From contig DASVQN010000040.1 in the NCBI GenBank assembly GCA_036389155.1, forward strand, positions 1 through 64,000: a DNA stretch of 64,000 nt, given 5' to 3'. Positions 21,038-28,517 of this stretch are shown here, piece by piece. The notes under the pieces are model-generated. The model had not been told where the DNA came from. It was given only the letters and a program-made list of their open reading frames with translations, and made no database searches. Numbering within the stretch: the first letter of the stretch is position 1; each line of letters starts with the position of its first letter. Both the position numbers and the translations under genes were made by a program. Origin of the DNA: CADCVT01 sp036389155 (GTDB lineage: Bacteria; Actinomycetota; Thermoleophilia; Solirubrobacterales; Solirubrobacteraceae).

Positions 21038-21280
21038 ATGACCATCGTCGCCGTCGCAGCGTTCTGCGTCCTGCTCCTCGTCCTCGCCTTCCTCGCCCCG
21101 CGCTTCTCGCGCCACGTCGAGCGCGGCGGGCAGGCGCCGCTCGGCCTCGGGCGCCGCGCGGGCAGCAAGGCCCCGGGCAAGCTGGGGCGCCTGCTCGCGA
21201 AGCCCTTCGAGAGCAGCCAGAAGGCGGTCGCGAAGAGCGGCTCGGCCGGACGCCGCGGGCGCGGCAAGTTCCCGGTCTGA
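21038..21280 (+). CDS. Small single-pass membrane protein
   Basis: Eighty residues: an N-terminal hydrophobic helix (VAVAAFCVLLLVLAFLA), then a basic tail rich in Gly, Lys and Arg (LGRRAGSKAPGKLG and GSAGRRGRGK). The ATG is preceded by GGAAGGA at a 7-base spacing, a good Shine-Dalgarno, unlike many leaderless neighbours. Function unknown; the positively charged tail could bind nucleic acid or anionic wall polymers. Confidence 0.65.
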   Translation: MTIVAVAAFCVLLLVLAFLAPRFSRHVERGGQAPLGLGRRAGSKAPGKLGRLLAKPFESSQKAVAKSGSAGRRGRGKFPV

Positions 21281-21311
21281 GGCGCGCAGCCGCACCGGCC
21301 GTCGCCCTCGC

Positions 21312-21359
21312 GTGCCTGGCACCGTGCCTGGCACCGCGGGTGGCACCGTGCCTGGCACC
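21312..21359 (+). repeat. 12-bp palindromic tandem repeat
   Basis: GTGCCTGGCACC occurs at 21312, 21324 and 21348, with a variant (GCGGGTGGCACC) at 21336. GTGCC-T-GGCAC is itself a near-perfect palindrome. The repeats fall where the signal peptide of the next gene should be encoded. Confidence 0.85.
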
Positions 21360-22062
21360 GGCCGGCGCGGCGTCGTCGCTCGACGCCTGGGCGCCGGACG
21401 TGGCGGCGGCTCGCGCCTACGCGCGCCGCCGCCCGGGCGTCGTCTCGTTCTCGGTGCGCACGCCGCAGCGCGCGTGGGGCGACCGCGCCACGCGCGGGGT
21501 TCCCGCCGCGAGCACGCTGAAGGCGATCCTCCTCGTCGCGTACCTGCGGCAGAGGCCGGTGCGCGGCCGCCCGCTGCGACCGGCCGAGAAGGCCATGCTG
21601 CGGGCGATGATCCGCCGCTCGGACAACGTCGCCGCCACGCGCGTCCGCGACGCGCTCGGCAACCGCAGGCTCAGCCGCTTCGCCCGCCGCGCCGGCATGC
21701 AGCGCTTCCGCACGCACCCCGTCTGGGGCCTCAGCCGGGTCGACGCCTCCGACCTCACGACCTTCATGCTCGGCGTCGACCGCCTCACGCCGCAGCGCCA
21801 CCGCGCCTACGCGCTGCGCCTCCTCGAGACGATCGTCCCGAGCCAGCGCTGGGGGATCGCCAGAGCGCAGCCGCCGGGGTGGCGCCTGTACTTCAAGGGC
21901 GGCTGGGGCTCGGGCACCGGCGCCGTCGACCACCAGGTCGCGCTCCTCACCAGGGGCGGCCAGCGCGTCGCGGTCGCGATCACGACGACCGACGACGGCA
22001 GCCACGCCGCCGGCAAGCGGACGCTGCGCGGCGTCGCGAAGCGACTGCTGGCGGGCCTGTGA
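21340..22062 (+). CDS. Serine hydrolase, class A beta-lactamase-like
   Basis: Exported penicillin-recognising-type serine hydrolase. The three signatures are present: SxxK as S58-T-L-K61, SDN at residues 94-96, and K186-G-G in place of KTG. Together these are diagnostic for the class A beta-lactamase / D,D-peptidase fold. The Ala/Arg-rich protein lacks an obvious omega-loop ExxLN, so activity on beta-lactams is doubtful and a wall or unknown role is possible. From the GTG at 21340 the signal peptide looks truncated; the frame stays open upstream to 21277 and encodes an Ala/Leu/Pro-rich stretch, so a CTG start overlapping the previous stop is possible. Its stop overlaps the antiporter GTG. Confidence 0.75.
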   Translation: MAPCLAPAGAASSLDAWAPDVAAARAYARRRPGVVSFSVRTPQRAWGDRATRGVPAASTLKAILLVAYLRQRPVRGRPLRPAEKAMLRAMIRRSDNVAATRVRDALGNRRLSRFARRAGMQRFRTHPVWGLSRVDASDLTTFMLGVDRLTPQRHRAYALRLLETIVPSQRWGIARAQPPGWRLYFKGGWGSGTGAVDHQVALLTRGGQRVAVAITTTDDGSHAAGKRTLRGVAKRLLAGL

Positions 22063-23333
22063 TTCTCGCCCTCGACCCGGGCCTGCACGTCGGCGACCAC
22101 TACGCGATCGCGCTGCTGTTCGGCGGGATCGCGCTCGTCGTCGCGCTCGCCGCGCTCTCCCACGAGCACGAGCGCCCGTGGTCGGCCGCCGTCATCTACC
22201 TCGGGCTCGGCCTCGTCGCGGCGATCGGCTTCGACGTCCTCGACGTCTCGCCGCTCAGCCCGCTCGACGGCAGCCGCGTCCCGGAGCGGATCTGCGAGCT
22301 GGCCATCCTCCTCGCCGTCTTCACGGCCGGCCTCAGCATCGAGCGCCTCGTGAGCGGGCGCCAGTGGCGCAGCGTCGGCGTCCTCCTCCTCGTCGTCATG
22401 CCGCTCACCATCGGCGCCGTCGCGCTCTTCGCCGGCCTGGTCATGGGGCTCTCGACCGGCGCCGCGATCCTCCTCGGCGCGATCCTCGCGCCGACCGATC
22501 CCGTCCTCGCCGGCGACGTCGGGCTGAAGCCGCCCGGCGAGAGCGACACCGCGGACGACCCGCACTTCTCGCTCCACACCGAGGCGGGGCTCAACGACGG
22601 GCTCGCCGCCCCGTTCGTCCTGGCCGGCGTGCTCGTCGCGAGCGAGGGCGGGACGGGCTGGATCGGCGAGTGGGTGCTGACCGACGTCCTCTATGCGATC
22701 ACCGTCGCGGCCGGCATCGGCGCGGTCGCCGGCTACGCGATCGCCGCGGCCGTGGTGCGCCTGCGCGACCGCGAGCTGCTTTCCCACGACTTCGACGCGT
22801 TCGTCGCGCTCGCAGCCGTCCTGCTCGTGTACGGGGCGGTCGAGGCGATCGGCGCCTACGGCTTCCTCGCCGTGTTCTGCGCGGGCCTCACCTTCCGCCG
22901 CTACGAGTTCGAGCACGAGGTCAACCGGCGCATCCACGACGGCGCCGACGAGTACGCCAAGCTGCTCGAGCTCGGTGCGATCCTCGTCCTCGGCTCGTTC
23001 GTCACGCTCGACGGCCTCGGCGAGCCAGGGCTCGCGGGCTGGCTGCTCGCGCCGCTGCTCGTCTTCGTGATCCGGCCCGGGATCGTCCTGCCCCTCTCAG
23101 CCGGGTCGCTCCTCGGCTGGGGCCAGCGGCTCTTCCTCGCGTGGTTCGGCGTCCGCGGGATCGCGGCGATCTTCTACGCCGCGTACATCGCGCACGCGCA
23201 CGTGCTCTCGCGCAACGAGACCGTCACCGTGTTCTGGACGACCGTCGCGGTCGTCGTCGTCTCGATCGTCGTGCACGGCGTCAGCGCGACGCCGCTCACC
23301 CGCCGGATGCTGGAGCGCGCTCCTTCGCGGTGA
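22059..23333 (+). CDS. Cation:proton antiporter (CPA1/NhaP-type)
   Basis: Integral membrane protein of 424 residues with about 11-12 hydrophobic helices. The conserved ion-binding motifs APTDPVLAGDV and TEAGLNDGLAAP match NhaP-type Na+(K+)/H+ antiporters, which exchange monovalent cations for protons to control pH and salt. There is no long C-terminal regulatory domain. The start is GTG at 22059, overlapping the stop of the serine hydrolase gene (GTGA). The 3' end overlaps the convergent Usp-like gene by 38 bases. Confidence 0.9.
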   Translation: MILALDPGLHVGDHYAIALLFGGIALVVALAALSHEHERPWSAAVIYLGLGLVAAIGFDVLDVSPLSPLDGSRVPERICELAILLAVFTAGLSIERLVSGRQWRSVGVLLLVVMPLTIGAVALFAGLVMGLSTGAAILLGAILAPTDPVLAGDVGLKPPGESDTADDPHFSLHTEAGLNDGLAAPFVLAGVLVASEGGTGWIGEWVLTDVLYAITVAAGIGAVAGYAIAAAVVRLRDRELLSHDFDAFVALAAVLLVYGAVEAIGAYGFLAVFCAGLTFRRYEFEHEVNRRIHDGADEYAKLLELGAILVLGSFVTLDGLGEPGLAGWLLAPLLVFVIRPGIVLPLSAGSLLGWGQRLFLAWFGVRGIAAIFYAAYIAHAHVLSRNETVTVFWTTVAVVVVSIVVHGVSATPLTRRMLERAPSR

Positions 23334-23736
23334 TCGTCGTGACGGGCAGGCCGAGCCCGTTGAGCTTGGAGGGCAGGTCGAGGTGCAGCCACTTCGAGAC
23401 CCGCGTGGGCAGCGTCGAGATGATGATCTCGTCGAAGCCGTGGAGGTTGACGGCGTCCTGGATCGCCTCGATCGGCACGGACGACCCGACCAGCCCCTCG
23501 ACGCGCGAGCCCGCGGCCTCCTCCAGCAGCGGCAGCGCCAGCTCGAGGATGTCGCGCGTCTCGTCGTCGGGCGCGTCCTCGGGATCGGCGACGCGCGTGA
23601 TCCCGTGCACGGCCTTCGGGATCAGCAGCGTGAACGTCGCGTCGCCGCGTGCGGCGCGCTCGCGCACCGCGTCGACGAGCGCCGGCGTCGCGGCGGTCTT
23701 GTGGGCGACGACGAGGACCCGCGCTGACTCGCTCAT
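23296..23736 (-). CDS. Universal-stress-protein-like small protein
   Basis: A 146-residue protein with an alpha/beta HUP-type layout: RVLVVAHKTAATPALVDAVRERA as first strand and helix, and FDEIIISTLPTRVSKWLHLDLPSKL near the end, a pattern common in actinobacterial UspA-related proteins. The usual ATP-binding GxxGxGxxS loop is not complete, so nucleotide binding is uncertain. It lies 12 bp downstream of the polyamine-transporter operon on the same strand and may be transcribed with it. Its 3' end overlaps the antiporter gene. Confidence 0.6.
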   Translation of the reverse strand: MSESARVLVVAHKTAATPALVDAVRERAARGDATFTLLIPKAVHGITRVADPEDAPDDETRDILELALPLLEEAAGSRVEGLVGSSVPIEAIQDAVNLHGFDEIIISTLPTRVSKWLHLDLPSKLNGLGLPVTTITAKERAPASGG

Positions 23737-23748
23737 GGCACCGCGACG

Positions 23749-24576
23749 CTACCGCCCGCCCGCGCCCGGCACAACCCCGCCCTCGGTGTCCCGCGTCAAC
23801 CGTTGAGCGAGGTAGACCGGCACGAACGAGAGCAGGATCACGAACACCGCGACGACGTTCACGATCGGCAGCTGGTTGGGTCGGGAGAGGTTCCCGAGGA
23901 TCCAGATCGGCAGCGTCTCGTCGGCCCCGGCGGTGAACGTCGTGACGATCACCTCGTCGAACGAGAGCGCGAACGCGAGCAGCGCGCCGGCGAGCATCGC
24001 GCTGCGCAGCGCGGGGAAGGTGACGAACGCGAACGTCTGCCACGTGTTGGCGCCGAGGTCGGCCGACGCCTCCTCCAGCGACGAGCCCGTCCGCCGCAGC
24101 CGCGCGACGACGTTGTTGTAGATCACGACGATGCAGAAGGTCGCGTGGCCGACGATGATCGTGAAGAGCCCGAGCGACACGCCGAACGGCTCGAGCACCT
24201 CGCGGAACGTCGCGTTCAGGGCCATGCCCGTCACGATGCCCGGCAGCGCCAGCGGCAGGACCACGAGGAACGAGACCGTCTCGCGCCCGAAGAAGCGGTA
24301 GCGCGCGACGGCCATCGCGGCGAGCGTGCCGAGCAGCAGCGCGATCGCCGTGGCCCCGAGCCCGGCCTTCACCGACATCCACAGCGCGTCGCGCGCGCCC
24401 GGGTTGTGCAGCGCCTTGTCGAACCAGTCGAGCGTGAAGCCGGGGATCGGCCACGTCTGGATCTTCCGCTCGTTGAACGCGTAGAGGACGATCAGGAAGA
24501 GCGGGACGTAGATGAAGGCCAGCGTCAGCGCGGCGCCGACGCGCAGGAGGATCGCCGCGGGGCGGGAGAGCTGCAT
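23749..24576 (-). CDS. potC: ABC transporter permease, spermidine/putrescine type (PotC-like)
   Basis: Inner-membrane permease of 275 residues with six predicted helices. The EAA loop contacting the ATPase is SLEEASADLGANTWQTF. The second permease of the operon, it starts 3 bp after the PotB-like stop. With its partners it would import polyamines or a related cation. Confidence 0.88.
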   Translation of the reverse strand: MQLSRPAAILLRVGAALTLAFIYVPLFLIVLYAFNERKIQTWPIPGFTLDWFDKALHNPGARDALWMSVKAGLGATAIALLLGTLAAMAVARYRFFGRETVSFLVVLPLALPGIVTGMALNATFREVLEPFGVSLGLFTIIVGHATFCIVVIYNNVVARLRRTGSSLEEASADLGANTWQTFAFVTFPALRSAMLAGALLAFALSFDEVIVTTFTAGADETLPIWILGNLSRPNQLPIVNVVAVFVILLSFVPVYLAQRLTRDTEGGVVPGAGGR

Positions 24577-24579
24577 CGC

Positions 24580-25476
24580 CTACAGCGCCTCGAACGCGCC
24601 GAGCCGGCGCGCGATCAGCAGGTACACGATCATCACCGCGACGGGCACGGTCGCGAACGCCGCGGCGAGCGGCAGGTTGTTGGCGACGCCGACGTTCGAG
24701 TAGACGACGTTCCCGATGAACTGCGTGCTGGAGACGAGGTTCGGCGTGATGTAGTCGCCGAGCGTCAGAGCGAAGGTGAAGATGGAGCCGGCGACGACCG
24801 CGGGCAGGACGAGCGGCAGGATCACCCGGCGGAACGTGTGGCCCGCGCCCGCGCCCAGGTCGCCGGAGGCGTCGAGCAGCGAGTTCGGGATCCGCTCGAG
24901 GCCCGCGTAGATCGGGATGATCATGAACGGCAGCCACAGGTAGCTGAAGACGAGCCAGGTGGCGACGTTGCCGTAGCCCGGCCCGCTCACGCCGAGCGGG
25001 TCGAGCGCCCAGTTCAGGACGCCCTCCTCCGACAGGATCAGGCGCCACGCGTAGACCTTGACGAGGTAGCTCGACCACAGCGGCATGAGCACCGCGATGA
25101 CGAGCAGCGAGCGCGTGCGCTGCGACGCGACCTTCGCCATGTAGAACGCGATCGGGAACGCGAGCAGCGCGTCGGTGACCGTCACGGCGGCGGCGATCCC
25201 CACCGTCCGCAGCACGATCTTCCGGTACACCTCGCCCTCGGCGATCGTCCGGAAGTTGTCGAGCGACGTCTCCTTGACGATCAGGCCGCTGAACGGGTCG
25301 AGGTGCCAGAAGGCCGCGACGAACAGCACGACCAGCGACCCCAGGTAGGCGATCACCAGCCAGCCCAGCGGCCCCGCGAGCAGCAGCGACAGCCGCACGC
25401 GGGGCCGGGAGGCCAGCAGGTCGCTCAGCCGGCGGCCGAGCGACCTGCTCTCGACGGGGGCGGTGGCTGCGGCCAC
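24580..25476 (-). CDS. potB: ABC transporter permease, spermidine/putrescine type (PotB-like)
   Basis: Permease of 298 residues, six to seven helices after a short polar N-terminus. The EAA-type loop is LLDASGDLGAGAGHTF, and YVKVYAWRLILSEEGVLN-like sequence after the third helix is typical of PotB. It begins at a GTG immediately after the solute-binding protein stop, with no gap, so expression is coupled. Confidence 0.88.
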   Translation of the reverse strand: MAAATAPVESRSLGRRLSDLLASRPRVRLSLLLAGPLGWLVIAYLGSLVVLFVAAFWHLDPFSGLIVKETSLDNFRTIAEGEVYRKIVLRTVGIAAAVTVTDALLAFPIAFYMAKVASQRTRSLLVIAVLMPLWSSYLVKVYAWRLILSEEGVLNWALDPLGVSGPGYGNVATWLVFSYLWLPFMIIPIYAGLERIPNSLLDASGDLGAGAGHTFRRVILPLVLPAVVAGSIFTFALTLGDYITPNLVSSTQFIGNVVYSNVGVANNLPLAAAFATVPVAVMIVYLLIARRLGAFEAL

Positions 25477-26718
25477 CTACCCCTTCACTTCGGTCCAGGC
25501 CTGGACCCATTCCGAGTAGTCCTTGCAGACGGCCCCCCGATCGTCGCCGCAGCTCTTCGTCGGGGTGTTCCAGTAGGCGACCTTGTCGAAGTACGCCTCG
25601 TCGTCCGCGTGGAAGATCTTGCAGTGATCCTTCGTCGCGGTCTCCGCGCAGGACTTGCGGTTGGCCGGCGCCTCCCCGAACCACTCCGCCACCTCGGCGT
25701 TCGCCTTGGGGCTGATGATGTGGTCCATCCACATGTACATGCAGTTGGGGTGCTTGGCCTTGGAGGAGATCATCCAGGTGTCCGACCACCCGGTCGAGCC
25801 CTCCTTGGGCAGCGTCGTGCCGATCTTCACCTTCTTGTCGGCCTCGATCAGGTTGGCGATCACCTGCCACGTCGTGCCGACGACGGTGTCGCCGTTGTTG
25901 AAGGCGGCCTGCTCCTTGGTGTAGTCCGACCAGTACTCGCCGATGATCCCGCGCTGCTTCTTGAGCAGGTCGATCGCGGCCTGGAACTGCTTGTCGTTGA
26001 GCTCGTAGACGTTGTCGATCCCGAGGTCGGGCTGCGTCGCCTTCAGGTACAGGGCGGCGTCCGCGATGTAGATCGGGCTGTCGTACGCGGTGACCTTGCC
26101 CTTGTACGGCGAGTTCTCGTCGAACACCACGCCCCAGCTGTCGGGCGCCTGCTTGACCTTCGCCTTGTTCCACGCCAGCAGGTTCGCGCCGCGGCCGTGC
26201 GGGATGCCGTACATCTGGCCGTCGACCGAGTTGTGCGGCTGGTCCTTCAGGGCGTCGAAGACGTCCGCGTAGTTGGGGACGAGGTCGGTGTTGACGGGCG
26301 CGACGTCGCCGCCGGCGATCAGGCGCAGCGTCGCGTCACCGGAAGCGCTCACGCCGTCGTAGTTGCCGGTGCGCATGAGCGTCACCATCTCGTCGGACGT
26401 GTTGCCGACCTTGACGTTGACCTTGCAGCCGGTCTCCTTCTCGAAGCTCGACACCCAGTCGACCTTCGGGTCGGTGGAGCCGTCCTCGACGTAGCCGGCC
26501 CAGGCGATCAGGCTGACCTTGCCCTCGCCCTCGCCGAGGGTGTCGAGCGGCTTGAGGTCGCCGGGCGGGTTGACCTGCGCCGTCGGCTTGCTGGCGCCGC
26601 CGCCGGTGCCGGCGCCGCCGCTGTCGCTGCTCTTGTCGTCGTCGCCACACCCGATCGCGCCGAACGCGAGGGCGGCGGTGATCATGAGGACCCCCGCCAT
26701 GAATCGATGCTCTCTCAC
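25477..26718 (-). CDS. potD: Polyamine ABC transporter substrate-binding lipoprotein (PotD/F-like)
   Basis: A 413-residue extracytoplasmic solute receptor. A signal peptide ends in a lipobox (FGAIGC) followed by an Asp/Ser/Gly-rich tether. The mature part contains LIAWAGYVEDG and WVSSFEKETGCKVNVK, characteristic of PotD/PotF-type binding proteins. The start is a GTG overlapping the ATPase stop (GTGA), with AGGAGGAG at good spacing. Several extra cysteines (KSCAETATKDHC, KSCGDDRGAVC) near the C-terminus could form disulfides and are unusual for PotD. Confidence 0.9.
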   Translation of the reverse strand: MREHRFMAGVLMITAALAFGAIGCGDDDKSSDSGGAGTGGGASKPTAQVNPPGDLKPLDTLGEGEGKVSLIAWAGYVEDGSTDPKVDWVSSFEKETGCKVNVKVGNTSDEMVTLMRTGNYDGVSASGDATLRLIAGGDVAPVNTDLVPNYADVFDALKDQPHNSVDGQMYGIPHGRGANLLAWNKAKVKQAPDSWGVVFDENSPYKGKVTAYDSPIYIADAALYLKATQPDLGIDNVYELNDKQFQAAIDLLKKQRGIIGEYWSDYTKEQAAFNNGDTVVGTTWQVIANLIEADKKVKIGTTLPKEGSTGWSDTWMISSKAKHPNCMYMWMDHIISPKANAEVAEWFGEAPANRKSCAETATKDHCKIFHADDEAYFDKVAYWNTPTKSCGDDRGAVCKDYSEWVQAWTEVKG

Positions 26719-27797
26719 TGACTCTCCTCCTGTTCGGCGATGGCGGACGCCTGCGCGTCGCGCCATGCCACGTTGACCTTCCTCCCCGGCGCCTCGAGCG
26801 CGTCCGAGGACGTCGTCTCGAGGTTCTGCCGTACGACCTGCAGCGTCCCGCCCTGGTCGAGCGCGACGACGTACTTCGTGACGGAGCCCGCGTACGACGA
26901 GCTCGCGATCGTGCCGGCCTCGACGTGCCAGCCGCCCTCACCCGGGGCGGGCTCCCCGGCGTCGGCCATGTGGACCTTCTCGGGGCGCACGGTGAAGCGC
27001 CGCCCGCCGCGCTCGAGCACGTTCGACACGCCCACGAACCCCGCGACGAACTCGGTCGCCGGGTGCTCGTAGACCTCCTCGGGCGAGCCGACCTGCTCGA
27101 TCCGCCCCCCGTTGAAGACGGCCAGGCGGTCGCTCATCGTGAGCGCCTCCTCCTGATCGTGCGTGACGTACACGAAGGTGATCCCGACCTCCTGCTGGAT
27201 GCGCTTGAGCTCGAGCTGCATCTCCTGGCGGAGCTTGAGGTCGAGGGCGCCGAGCGGCTCGTCGAGCAGGAGGACCTTGGGGCGGTTGACGATCGCGCGG
27301 GCGAGCGCGACGCGCTGGCGCTGGCCCCCGGAGAGCTGGCCCGGCTTGCGGGCCCCGTACTCGTGGAGCTGGACCATCTTCAGCGCGTCCTGGGCGCGGG
27401 TGCGCCGCTCGGCCTTCGCCACCTTCTTGACGCGCAGTCCGTACTCGACGTTCTGGAGCACGGTCATGTGCGGGAAGAGGGCGTAGTCCTGGAAGACGGT
27501 GTTGACGTCGCGCGCGTACGCGGGCCGGCGCGCGACGTCCTCGCCCGCGAGCCGGACCTCGCCCTCGTCGGGGATCTCGAAGCCGGCGATGAGCCTCAGC
27601 GTGGTCGTCTTGCCGCTGCCGCTCGGCCCGAGGAGGGTGAAGAATTCGCCCGCAGCGACGTCGAGGTCGACGCCGGCGACGGCCTCCACGTCGCCGTAGC
27701 GCTTGACGAGCCCGCGCAGCGCGACGTCCGGGAGCGCCGCAGCGTCCTGTTCCGACGCAGGGCGCGCCGTCTCCGTGGTACGAGCCGTCGAAGCCAT
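26715..27797 (-). CDS. potA: ABC transporter ATP-binding protein (PotA-like)
   Basis: First gene of the transporter operon, 360 residues. Walker A GPSGSGKTTT, Q-loop VFQDYALFPHM, signature LSGGQRQRVALARA, Walker B LLLDEPLGALD and the H-loop THDQEEA are intact. A C-terminal TOBE-like domain (RPEKVHMAD onward) is typical of PotA/FbpC ATPases. It powers import of the ligand captured by the neighbouring lipoprotein. A 15-bp palindrome 33 bases upstream may be a regulator site. Confidence 0.93.
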   Translation of the reverse strand: MASTARTTETARPASEQDAAALPDVALRGLVKRYGDVEAVAGVDLDVAAGEFFTLLGPSGSGKTTTLRLIAGFEIPDEGEVRLAGEDVARRPAYARDVNTVFQDYALFPHMTVLQNVEYGLRVKKVAKAERRTRAQDALKMVQLHEYGARKPGQLSGGQRQRVALARAIVNRPKVLLLDEPLGALDLKLRQEMQLELKRIQQEVGITFVYVTHDQEEALTMSDRLAVFNGGRIEQVGSPEEVYEHPATEFVAGFVGVSNVLERGGRRFTVRPEKVHMADAGEPAPGEGGWHVEAGTIASSSYAGSVTKYVVALDQGGTLQVVRQNLETTSSDALEAPGRKVNVAWRDAQASAIAEQEESQ

Positions 27798-27829
27798 GAC
27801 TCCGTAACGGCGAACGTATTCGACATCGC

Positions 27830-27844
27830 GGTGGCAATGCCACC
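27830..27844. promoter_or_regulatory. 15-bp palindrome upstream of the polyamine transporter operon
   Basis: GGTGGCA-A-TGCCACC, a perfect 7-bp inverted repeat around one base, 33 bp before the potA-like ATG and inside the 102-bp gap to the HEAT-repeat gene. The form is that of a repressor operator; the protein is unknown. Confidence 0.4.
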
Positions 27845-27899
27845 CGCCGATCCGGACAGTCTTGGCTCGGTCGGTACGCCGGACGGGCGCGTCGGACGC

Positions 27900-28400
27900 T
27901 CAGAACAGCGCGTGCCGGACGCCCGCCTCGTCCGTGTAGCCGAGGAGCGGGTCGACCGAGGCGGAGGCGTCGCCCGCGGCGAGCGCCGCCAGGGCGCGCA
28001 ACGCGCCCCGCCGCGCCTGGGTCCTCGGCGAGCGCAGCAGCGGGACGATGCGCGGCACGACCTCGACGTCGCCGGTCGCCGCGAGCGCCGCGGACGCCTC
28101 CTGCCACAGCTCGCCGCGGCTCTCGAGGGTCTCGACGAGCACGTCCACCGCGCGCGGCTGGCGGTGGCGCCCGAGCGCGCGGATCGCCGCGGCCCGCACG
28201 ACGAAGCTCGGGTCCTCGACCGCGTCGACGAGCGCCTCGACGTTGCCCGCGGCGGCGAGGCCGGCCGACCCGAGGGCCAGCGCCGCCTCGCGCCGGACCT
28301 CGGCCACCGGGTCGCTGCGCAGCACGTCGCGCAACCGGCGCCGGGCGTCCTCGGCGGAGTACGCATGCTCCAGCGGGAGGTGCTCGTGAAGGGTCACCAC
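27900..28400 (-). CDS. HEAT-repeat protein
   Basis: A 166-residue all-helical protein made of about four HEAT-type repeats, recognisable from DPVAEVRREAALALG, DPSFVVRAAAIRALG and SPRTQARRGALRALAAL. Such repeats form protein-interaction solenoids; the partner is unknown. The start is one of two adjacent GTG codons at 28400/28397. A promoter with consensus-like hexamers (TTGCCA, 17 bp, TATGCT) lies directly upstream, leaving only a few bases of leader. It is divergent from the MerR regulator. Confidence 0.75.
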   Translation of the reverse strand: MVTLHEHLPLEHAYSAEDARRRLRDVLRSDPVAEVRREAALALGSAGLAAAGNVEALVDAVEDPSFVVRAAAIRALGRHRQPRAVDVLVETLESRGELWQEASAALAATGDVEVVPRIVPLLRSPRTQARRGALRALAALAAGDASASVDPLLGYTDEAGVRHALF

Positions 28401-28412
28401 GTCGGTCCGGCG

Positions 28413-28441
28413 AGCATAGGCACTGCACCCACAAGTGGCAA
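28413..28441 (-). promoter_or_regulatory. Promoter of the HEAT-repeat gene
   Basis: Minus strand TTGCCA (28441-28436), 17-bp spacer, TATGCT (28418-28413). The tandem GTG start codons follow 12 bases after the -10. The whole divergent gap is visibly more A+T-rich than its surroundings. Confidence 0.6.
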
Positions 28442-28480
28442 GCGAAGTGCGAATTGGTCTGGCCTTTGTATGAAAGTCGT

Positions 28481-28509
28481 TTGACTCCTGATGGCTCAGC
28501 GTCTATCGA
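28481..28509 (+). promoter_or_regulatory. Candidate promoter of the MerR-type regulator gene
   Basis: TTGACT (28481-28486), 17-bp spacer, TATCGA (28504-28509). Transcription would begin near 28516, just before the ATG at 28518, so the mRNA would be leaderless. If translation really begins at 28491 this element would lie inside the gene. Confidence 0.45.
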
Positions 28510-28517
28510 TTGGGTTG

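Noticed and set aside
21312..22058. Antiporter gene starting as far upstream as 21312
   Set aside because: The upstream part is a shadow frame of the beta-lactamase-like gene; the GTG at 22059 overlaps that gene's stop and begins the first membrane helix.
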